A stretch of DNA of 64,000 nucleotides from positions 11,991,215-12,055,214 of the forward strand of contig OX328112.1 in assembly GCA_946811185.2 (NCBI GenBank). The letters are read 5' to 3'. Positions 57,641 to 64,000 of the stretch are shown here, one piece after another. Made by a program: the position numbers and the translations under genes. Source of the stretch: Hippopus hippopus (Eukaryota; Mollusca; Bivalvia; Cardiida; Cardiidae). Below the pieces are notes generated by a model, which did no database searches, was not told where the DNA came from, and saw only the letters and a program-made list of their open reading frames with translations. Within the stretch, counting starts at the first letter, position 1; every line of letters starts with the position of its first letter.

Positions 57641-58020
57641 ACTTGTTTCAGTGCACAAATAATATTACCATTATGTGCAAAAAAAAATAGGTGTACTTTT
57701 GATTCAATGTCCACGACAAAAATACATGCGCAGTAGGATGCGCTCGAACATTTGTCATATATGTCATTAAGACATTTTAGTGTACACAAAATATTGAGCA
57801 GGTCATAGGGGTGGGGAAACAGTCTTCGGTTCCCCACCAAAGCTACTGGGGGGAGGGGTATGTCTCCCCGTCCCTAACTCCTCTACCGATTGTTATTTTG
57901 CAAATACAACACAGTCAGGTAGAAATTTCGGACACCCAGAATAAAGAAAAATCGAATGGAAAGAGTATTTTGATATAATGTTAGATTTGTTCAAGGCCAA
58001 ACCATTTACAGGATTTCAAG
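57640..58020. other. Unassigned sequence
   Basis: No family or gene recognised. Confidence 0.4.
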
Positions 58021-58029
58021 ATTTCTCAT

Positions 58030-58138
58030 CAAAATCGTAGAAAACATTGTGGAAAAGAGAGTGAATCCTGGTTATCAGCATTTTCTCCTTTCTCCACAAT
58101 GTTTTCAAGAGCCGTCTTCATCGAAGTCGTAAAAAAAT
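58030..58138 (+). mobile_element. MITE A hairpin and right flank
   Basis: GTAGAAAACATTGTGGAAAA, apex CCTGGTTATCAGC, TTTCTCCACAATGTTTTCAA GAGCCGTCTTC. Confidence 0.8.
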
Positions 58139-58239
58139 GCACTAAACGTTCAAAGAAATACAAAGATATGTGCATTTGCTGCCATGAAAAAAGCGTCAAA
58201 CACCCAACAAGTACATGTGTACACGACCCTCACGTTGTA

Positions 58240-58492
58240 AATGAGCGGCATTCTTGAAAAAGAGGGTTTAATGCATTTTGGTAATGTTTTATCACAAGCA
58301 AGTGGTGTCAAAATATTGATCCATAATGTCTAAAAACTGACAGAATGGAAAGGTAGAACGGTCCTTTGACAAACTGAAATTTTTACAATAAGCAAAAAGT
58401 ATCGACCCGTGTCAGCCTGCGCGGACTGCGCAGGCTGACATGGGTCGATACTTTTTGCAGATGAATCCAAACCACCTTTTCACAAAAACAAA
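58240..58492 (-). mobile_element. MITE C
   Basis: GAGCGGCATTCTTGAAAAAG, ATGCATTTTGGTAATG, CCTTTGACAAACTGAAATTT, then a strong hairpin CCCGTGTCAGCCTGCGCGGA with matched CTGACATGGG and end CACCTTTTCACAAAAACA. Confidence 0.85.
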
Positions 58493-58671
58493 ACTCTAAT
58501 ATTTTCGCATCGTCACTCCGGTATTGTTTCACAAAATGCAAGAGTTAGATTTCAGCAAGTTTAAAATGGCATTACGCTTCGTTAAATATTCGCACGAAAT
58601 ACTGGTATAGAATTTCCTTTCGCTTTTCATTGTACACAATATTGGTATTTCACAACGACTTGCAGCAGATC

Positions 58672-58848
58672 CCAGGGGTTCAGTGGGCAACATACAGGAC
58701 TTGATACCGGGGCATCGCTGGTTCGAATCCCCAGCTCGACCACATTTCTTTCAGGGTTCAATCTTCTTTCATTGCTGAACATTGTTTTGACGATGGTTAT
58801 GTGGTGAAAGCAGCCAGTGGCTTCAGATAAATATTGTGCTTGGTACAA
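58672..58848 (+). mobile_element. SINE-2, 3'-truncated at a microsatellite
   Basis: GGTTCAGTGGGCAACATACA, B box GGTTCGAATCCCCAGC, ATTGTTTTGACGATGGTTAT GTG, AGCAGCCAGTGGCTTCAGAT. It ends where the GTCT repeat begins. Confidence 0.85.
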
Positions 58849-58925
58849 GTCAGTCTGTCTGTCCGTCCGTCCGTCCGTCCGTCTGTCTGTCTGTTTGTCT
58901 GTCTGTCTGTTTGTCTGTCTCTTTG
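58848..58925. repeat. (GTCT)n/(GTCC)n microsatellite
   Basis: About nineteen tetranucleotide units. Confidence 0.95.
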
Positions 58926-58927
58926 CT

Positions 58928-59145
58928 TGCTTGTTTAGGAAAAAAGTGCCAATTCGCTCTATCTTTTGTTTACTTCTTACCTGATTTTAAAATTCATTTT
59001 TTTCTGTCAGCGACTAACACTTGGACCGACCGTACAATAACATAATGTCATCTTCACAAAAATGTCCATACTTAAAATGGTGAGTTTAAGTATAAATGCA
59101 TTTTAACACCCGGATTGTTCACTTTTCTCAGCTACTGGATCTTTA
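58928..59145 (+). mobile_element. Repeat I, uninterrupted right half
   Basis: AAGTGCCAATTCGCTCTATC, TTTGTTTACTTCTTACCTGA, AATTCATTTTTTTCTGTCAG, ACTAACACTTGGACCGACCG TACAATAACA, AAATGCATTTTAACACCCGG ATTGTTCACTTTT. Shows the order that MITE A interrupts at 22.2 kb. Confidence 0.75.
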
Positions 59146-59149
59146 ACGG

Positions 59150-59558
59150 TTATAGCAGGGCGCAAACGATTTCGTTTAGCAAATTCTTGAGGACATGTTG
59201 GACTTTTTTTTGTTCAAGATTAAGTGTTTGGGTCTAAAATTATTAAATCCTGGTGATGCATGTATTTCTTTTGCAAAATGCATGTATTAACCTTCTTAAT
59301 GTTTTGGGGTTCAGACCTTGTGTAAAAGCTTCGAAAATAACATTAGCTCAAAACATTTTGTAAAAAGTGTATCACTAGGAAAAGAATGAAGCCACCCGAT
59401 TGATTGGGGTGGTCTGCATTTTTTTTCACAATAATATTTTTTCTCATTTACTGACAGAATACATAATTTAAGTAATGATGACAACTTTACATGAAATATT
59501 TCCATTCTTTCTTCCCCGCTGTTGCAATTAAGAATGCATTACTGTTAAAATGCAATTA
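59150..59558. other. Unassigned sequence
   Basis: No family or gene recognised; TGCATGTATT is repeated near 59255 and 59280. Confidence 0.4.
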
Positions 59559-59561
59559 GAA

Positions 59562-59768
59562 GGTAACCCTCAGACTGCTAAACGCGACTCACTGACCTTT
59601 TGCGGACAGAGTAGATCAAGATCAGACTGCACAGAACGTACAGCCTGATCTTGGATCTACACTGTCCGGTAAGGAGATATTTGTCTACAAGTAATAAGTT
59701 TGAAATAACATTATTCTTGTTTATCCTATAGGCTTAAAAGTTTCATTTTTTAGCGCGATAAGGGTTGC
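59562..59768 (-). mobile_element. MITE B, full length
   Basis: TAACCCTCAGACTGCTAAAC GCGACTCACTGACC, GCGGACAGAGTAGATCAAGA, apex GCACAGAACGTAC, GGTAAGGAGATATTTGTCTA, CCTATAGGCTTAAAAG, end TTTAGCGCGATAAGGGTT. Confidence 0.92.
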
Positions 59769-59939
59769 ATTGAAATCTATCACTTTCTACACGGCATCTG
59801 TTAATTGCTTTCAATATATTTTTTCACTTGGATGAAGAGAAAAATAGTTTATTTTCACCACATTCGTGTCTGCGTGTCTGTCTATCCACGTCAGTCTGTC
59901 ATTATTTACGTAAATTATTTTTTCTATATGACCTGCGCT

Positions 59940-59977
<38 letters not shown>

Positions 59978-60015
59978 CGGTCTCTGTCTCTCTCTCTGTC
60001 TCTGTCTCTCCCTCT

Positions 60016-60085
<70 letters not shown>

Positions 60086-60140
60086 TCCCCGTCTCTCTCT
60101 TCCTCGGCTCTCTCTCTCTCTCTCTCTCTCCCTCCCAGTC
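59940..60140. repeat. (CT)n microsatellite with C runs
   Basis: About 200 bp of CT with TG and CC interruptions. Confidence 0.95.
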
Positions 60141-60144
60141 TCTT

Positions 60145-60640
60145 TCTTTCGATAAAGAAGAAAACAATATAGGGAACGGCAAGTATTTAAAAAAATAATT
60201 TGAAAAATTGGAAAGCATGAAAAAAAAAAACAGTATTAAAGAAGCAATTACTCGTCGCAAATAATGGACCATTTTCTTTTCTGTATTCAGAAAGCAGATA
60301 AATGCCGGGGCGTGAAAGGTCGAATGTGTACGTTAATGGGTCGAGCTTTGACATAACACATTTTACAAATTAAATCTACATTTTTCTTTCTGTCAACGTT
60401 GTTAAAGAACCATTGCAAAGTTAAGTTCGTATACTTAAATTTCGTTTTCTGATTGTTTAACAAACGAAGATATTTGTAATTGTGTGGCACTTTTACACAT
60501 TAATTACGAAATGTACAATTCATAAAGTGAAGGTATTAGAATTTTTGTTGTGAAAGAAAATGTTGCTCAAATATCAGAGTTCTTCTATGCCAGAAGATTT
60601 ACATAAAGTGCCATAGAAATGGAGTTTTCTGTAGTTTTAA
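60145..60640. other. Unassigned sequence
   Basis: No family or gene recognised. Confidence 0.4.
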
Positions 60641-60644
60641 TAGT

Positions 60645-61125
60645 TGAATCTTCGCCGGCAAAAAAAAATACCCGAGTGTTATTTGATATGAAAATTCCTT
60701 GGATCTTCGTCGACAAGAAAATTCATTGAGTTTTCAGCGGAAACAAAATTAGCACCGTCATCGCCGGCATAAATATCCCATAAGTGTTCGTCTGAAATTT
60801 TACCGAGTTTCGTCTCAATGAAAGTTCGTCGAATCTTTGTCGGCATGAAAATTAATCGGGTCTTTATCGTCACGAAAATTCGTCATGAGAATTCGTTATG
60901 AAAATTGTTCATAAAAATTCTTCAGCATGAAAAGATTTAGAGTTTTTTTCGGCATAAAAATTCATCGGGTTTCCCCATCAGGAAGATTCGTCTAGTCTTC
61001 GTCGTCATAAACATTCAACGGGTCTTCGTCGACATGAAAATTCGTCAAATATTCATCAGCATGGACACTCGTCAAATTGTCTTCTGCATGAATATTTGTC
61101 GGCATGAAAGTTGTCAGATTTTATT
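60645..61125 (+). repeat. Degenerate minisatellite of about 28-33 bp units
   Basis: Around fourteen units of the type TCGTCGGCATGAAAATTCGT CGGGTCT; cores CATGAAAATTC and TTCGTCG recur throughout with substitutions and small indels. A relatively old array. Confidence 0.85.
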
Positions 61126-61305
61126 TTTTACGTTCGGTGAATTCTTTCAATTATTACGTCATTGATACTTATTTTCAAACTGTGATTTGTCAGAAATAGG
61201 CCCTTTTCCTCGCTCATTTTCTACATATAATAAACTTATTACCCTACGAAACTAACATTTTACAGATGATTTTAAAATCGTCTGGTCGCGAAATTTGGTT
61301 TAACC

Positions 61306-61538
61306 CTTCCCCTGCTAAATAAGTGAAAATAGAATTTTCAACCCGATGATGAAACCCCAAATTTAGCTATATCAGAGTTTTATGTTTTTTAGGGGGGTGG
61401 GGGGGAGGGAAATGTGGGAATATGTCTTTATCGGACAGTGTAGATCAAAGATCAGACTGCACGTTCTGTGCAGTCTGATCTTGATCTACACTATCCGCAA
61501 AAGGTCAGTGTGTCGCGCTTTGCAGCCTAAGGGTTTAA
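61306..61538 (+). mobile_element. MITE B, full length (reference copy)
   Basis: TTAACCCTTCCCCTGCTAAA TAAGTG, TTCAACCCGATGATGAAACC, G run at 61393-61406, TATGTCTTTATCGGACAGTG, apex GCACGTTCTGTGC, CACTATCCGCAAAAGGTCAG, CGCGCTTTGCAGCCTAAGGG TTTAA. Termini CCCTT...AAGGG next to TTAA. The hairpin is not terminal but lies about two-thirds along. No frame of note, so mobility must have depended on an enzyme made elsewhere. Confidence 0.93.
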
Positions 61539-61612
61539 GAGGCAATAAGCTGACACATATTTATAAATCAATTTCATATTTGTCTTACTTTCATAATACT
61601 TCAAGTATTTTC

Positions 61613-61850
61613 AACTCTTTACCAAAAAGACAAAAATGTAGAACTGACCAAATTGAAAGCATTTGCTTACGACAGATTCAATCATTCAACGTAGCTCAAA
61701 TGTCGAAATAAGTCTTTCTAAGGATAGAAAACATTGTGGGAAAAGGAGAAAATGCTGGTTACCAGCATTTTCTTCTTTTCCCACAATGTTTTCAAAAGTC
61801 TTCTTTCTCAGGGTTGTTAAAACGATGGAACTGTTTGGTAAAGGGTTAAG
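61613..61850 (+). mobile_element. MITE A, full length (reference copy)
   Basis: Order: left end CAACTCTTTACCAAAAAGAC; AGAACTGACCAAATTGAAAG; ACGTAGCTCAAATGTCG; hairpin 61725-61795 (GAAAACATTGTGGGAAAAGG out, apex GCTGGTTACCAGC, near-perfect return); CTTCTTTCTCAGGGTTGTTA; right end CTGTTTGGTAAAGGGTTAA. The terminal repeats CTCTTTACCAAA/TTTGGTAAAGGG with TTAA outside fit a piggyBac-type short element: known piggyBac elements duplicate TTAA and end in CCC-like bases. The long internal palindrome is not a usual part of such ends. No coding capacity. Confidence 0.95.
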
Positions 61851-61925
61851 ACACTATACGCTCTATATTGAAGTGATTTGTAGGGTTTTAGTTGCCCGTT
61901 TTTTTATCACCTTTTCCGTGGGGGA

Positions 61926-62237
61926 ATGATTGATTGATTGTATGGTATTTAACGCCGTTTTCAACATTATTTCAGTAATATATCGCGGCGGTCAGCGCAC
62001 CTACCCATGCTTTGCTGGAGTTTCTGTTACCAGTACTTCGCACAATATTCTTTTCAAGCAAATGGCTGCTTTCCCACATAACCATCGTGGAAACAATGGT
62101 CAGCGGTGAGAGAGGAATGAATCCTTTCACAATGACTATCATCAATCCTCGGAAAGAAATTGGCGGAGCCGGGGATCGAACCAGTGATCTCAAATTCTCA
62201 AGGCCTGTACGCTACCGACTGAGCTACCGGGACTCGT
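61926..62237 (-). mobile_element. SINE-2, full length with imperfect target duplication
   Basis: GATTGATTGATTGTATGGTA tail, TATATCGCGGCGGTCAGCGC, ATGGCTGCTTTCCCACATAA, CAGCGGTGAGAGAGGAATGA, head GGGGATCGAACCAGTGATCT and CCGACTGAGCTACCGGGACT. CCTTTTCCGTGGGGGAAT and CCTTTCCCGCGGGAAT flank it. Confidence 0.92.
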
Positions 62238-62309
62238 CCTTTCCCGCGGGAATAAACTAACAACAGACAACATTGAAAACTTCTCCATGTTGTCTATACG
62301 GGCATGGAA

Positions 62310-62522
62310 TTTAGTCTTTATAAGACAACAAAATCTGGAACATGACCAAATTGAAAGCGTGTGCTGATGATAAAATAAATGCAACAAAAATGATGATATC
62401 TTTATTCGATAGGTTAGAAAACATAGTGGGAAAGGAATAAATGCGAGTTACCAGCAGTTACCAGCAGTTACCAGCATTTTATCCTTTTACCTGCATTTTT
62501 TCCAAAAGTCTTTTTTCGTCAT
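62310..62522 (+). mobile_element. MITE A with triplicated apex
   Basis: GTCTTTATAAGACAACAAAA, ACCAAATTGAAAGCGTGTGC, GTTAGAAAACATAGTGGGAA, then AGTTACCAGC three times in a row at 62446-62475 where normal copies have it once. Right end replaced by repeat H. Confidence 0.88.
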
Positions 62523-62905
62523 TCTCCTTAAAGATACATCCTTACAGCTACAGAGAAGAAACACTGTTGAAACTTGGATGTGTGTGTAATGGCTCAGCAA
62601 TGTAAACGTAGATAAATTACCAATATCGTGTAAGGGGCAAAGAAATTGAAGGGATTTGTCCTCCTTTAAAACCGGAAACGATAGCAGCATTAATCGTCGG
62701 TTTACTTCCAAAACCTCGTAACTACAGCTTGTAACAAGCTGTAGTTACGAGGTTTTGGAAGAAAACCGACGATTTGTTTGACGGCCTACAAAATATCAAA
62801 TGCATTTTCTATTCGCCGTTATCTGTGAAATGTTGCAACCGTCAGGGGCAACACTTGGCATGAAGATACAAGAATGATTATAGTTTCATAAAATAAAGAT
62901 GGAAT
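62520..62905 (+). mobile_element. Repeat H containing a perfect hairpin
   Basis: CTTAAAGATACATCCTTACA, GTGTAAGGGGCAAAGAAATT, AAACCGGAAACGATAGCAGC, (hairpin), TATCAAATGCATTTTCTATT, GGCATGAAGATACAAGAATG ATTATAGTTTCATAAAATA, end GGAATGGTTAAAA. Confidence 0.88.
62692..62774. repeat. Hairpin with 40-bp arms inside H
   Basis: Arms from AATCGTCGGTTT and CTTCCAAAACCTCGTAACTA CAGCTTGT are matched almost perfectly on the other side, with no real loop. The left arm (GCTTCCAAA... in the 55.6 kb copy) exists in other H copies, so the right arm looks like a newly made inverted copy. Confidence 0.88.
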
Positions 62906-63115
62906 GGTTAAAACACTGGCTCAAAAGTGGTTGAAAGTTAATATAGATGTATTTTTTTACACTCGGGATTGTATGGTAAAGGATTAAGCAGTGAGAGAGG
63001 GATGATTCTTGTCGAAATGCCCAAAAAAGACATTTCCGCCTAAAGAAAGATTCGACCTCGCAGCAAATACATCAGAATCCATGAGCACGACCGACAGAGC
63101 AACCGCAGCAAGACA
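62906..63115 (-). mobile_element. MITE A end plus SINE-2 head fragment
   Basis: ACTCGGGATTGTATGGTAAA GGATTAA (62955-62986) is an A right end on the + strand. GCAGTGAGAGAGGGATGATT, GATTCGACCTCGCAGC and CCGACAGAGCAACC (62987-63108) are a minus-strand SINE-2 head. Confidence 0.65.
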
Positions 63116-63257
63116 AGTGTTCATATTTCGTGTCAAGGGTAAATTAACCAGAAAAAAAAACCCGGCTATATATCAAAAAATCTGACAGCAAATACCGGTA
63201 AAATTAATTGTGTTCGAAATAGAATAAATCATTTGTCACCCTTCACAGCATTTTCGT

Positions 63258-63392
63258 CCCACTATTGCATATCGTTTCGACTTTGTATGATGTGAGAAAG
63301 CAGCCAGTGGCTTGGAAAGAATGCAACACGGAAACATGGACATGTGTACCGACCGTCAAGAAATAACTGAAATACTGTTGAAAAACTGTAGG
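63258..63392 (+). mobile_element. SINE-2, 3' part
   Basis: CTATTGCATATCGTTTCGAC, ATGTGAGAAAGCAGCCAGTG GCTTGGAAAG, CATGTGTACCGACCGTC, AAATAACTGAAATACTGTTG AAAA. Head missing. Confidence 0.8.
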
Positions 63393-63459
63393 AGCCAACA
63401 AATGGAAAGAAACACCCTTTACATATCTGTTCACACAACCTATATTCCTTTCTAACCCG

Positions 63460-63568
63460 ATGTCAAAATTCCAGTTGCTGGCAGAAAAATGTATCGTAAA
63501 ACTAGAACAAAAGTTGCCAACTTTTGTTCTAGTTTTACGATACATGTTCTGCCAGTGACTTTGACTTT
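63460..63568. mobile_element. Repeat I core hairpin
   Basis: 63478-63555: CTGGCAGAAAAATGTATCGT and continuing to AACAAAAGTTG, returned almost perfectly as CCAACTTTTGTT...CTGCCAG; arms about 38 bp, essentially no loop. The outer AGTTGCTGGCAG/CTGCCAGTGACT matches the repeat I inverted repeat at 22.0 kb. Confidence 0.8.
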
Positions 63569-63577
63569 GACAGACTT

Positions 63578-63644
63578 TGCTTTGTTTTCAAAAGGCTTCT
63601 TTCTCGGGGTCGTTGAAAATTGGGATTATGGGGTAAAGGGTTGA
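63578..63644 (+). mobile_element. MITE A right-end fragment
   Basis: TTTTCAAAAGGCTTCTTTCT CGGGGTCGTTG, TGGGATTATGGGGTAAAGGG TTGA. Confidence 0.8.
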
Positions 63645-63767
63645 AACAAATCGCTATTTTTCCATGTGTATTCCGTACTATAAATAGTGGAAATTACCCC
63701 TTCCCTCTCATGACATACAAAAAAATACTAAAAGGAAGGTTAAAACACCTTGTCTAGAAATTTGAGG

Positions 63768-63862
63768 GAAATCATGACGGGAAAAGGAGCATTTGAATTT
63801 GACAGAAAATTGCTCTTTTTCTCACAATTTTTTCGACTTCTTTCCACTTCAAGGGTTTAACA
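63768..63862 (+). mobile_element. MITE A hairpin, diverged apex
   Basis: ATCATGACGGGAAAAGGAGC, apex region TTTGAATTTGACAGAAAA, TTGCTCTTTTTCTCACAATT TTTTCGACTTC. Arms pair only near the base. Confidence 0.6.
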
Positions 63863-64000
63863 ACCCCTATAGTGCTATACGTCATGTAAACTGAGAAATG
63901 TCGAATAGGGAAAACTTTAGATTGAGCTGTAATTGAAATAAAATCAAACCAAATACTGTTATTTTATACATTTACATAGAAACTGATATGTCCTACTTGT
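63863..64000. other. Unassigned sequence at window edge
   Basis: No family or gene recognised. Confidence 0.4.

Noticed and set aside
1..64000. MITE hairpins as bacterial-type terminators or REP elements
   Set aside because: Palindromes belong to dispersed elements with defined ends, alongside Pol III-type SINEs and microsatellites; there are no bacterial genes.

Overview
The window looks like animal (metazoan) nuclear non-coding DNA: AT-rich, full of dinucleotide to tetranucleotide microsatellites, with tRNA-headed SINEs and hundreds-of-bp palindrome-bearing elements. From general familiarity with such repeats I think a bivalve mollusc most likely, but that is inference and nothing here proves it. 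I find no protein-coding exon I can defend, no rRNA, no intact tRNA gene and no CRISPR. Open frames are short, start inside repeats, or are translations of CT, GAT and GAA tracts; peptides such as FENIVGKGENAG recur because they are readings through one repeated hairpin.

Almost all recognisable content is non-autonomous mobile DNA, which I sorted by eye into families. MITE A (about 220-240 bp, about 50 copies or fragments): termini TTAACCCTTTACCAAAC, TTAA at both ends, and an internal palindrome of about 66 bp reading outwards from CTGGTTACCAG. MITE B (about 190-230 bp, about 30 copies, many reduced to the hairpin): TTAA ends and a palindrome whose arms carry GATCAGACTGCAC; B2 is a variant with different ends. 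MITE C (about 250-280 bp, about 17 copies): ends TGAGCCATGCTCTG and a hairpin with apex CAGCCTGCGC. D, E, F, G, H and I are rarer families (1-4 copies each). Four SINE types (SINE-1 to SINE-4) have tRNA-like heads with A and B boxes; SINE-2, -3 and -4 share one 3' tail (TGTTGAAAACGGCGTTAAA), SINE-1 has its own body. For A, strand + means the long AT-rich flank (motif AGACTTGTCC) precedes the hairpin; for B, + reads CACGTTCTGTG at the apex; for C, + has the hairpin near the left end; for SINEs, + runs from tRNA head to tail.

Layout: 0-16 kb scattered A, B and C copies, MITE F, a duplicated B segment and an A copy blown up by a 26-bp internal repeat; 16-26 kb a three-unit SINE-1 array, a three-deep nest of mobile elements near 22 kb, and B2 hosting C; 26-37 kb an E-box triplet, dense A copies and microsatellites; 37.1-38.7 kb a 1.6 kb polypyrimidine tract; 39-46 kb a 192-bp foldback, H, minisatellites and tandem A copies; 46-56 kb SINE-1 copies, a triple A hairpin, a 204-bp tandem array, a CRE repeat inside an insertion into C, MITE D, and H hosting both C and SINE-2; 56-64 kb more A, B, C, I and a degenerate minisatellite.

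The most interesting signal is collective: four otherwise different families (B, C, D, E) carry related hairpin apices, and hairpin arms in many copies differ from their consensus symmetrically, as if arms are copied from one another or kept paired. Several copies show slippage products (duplicated, tripled or half-deleted hairpins).
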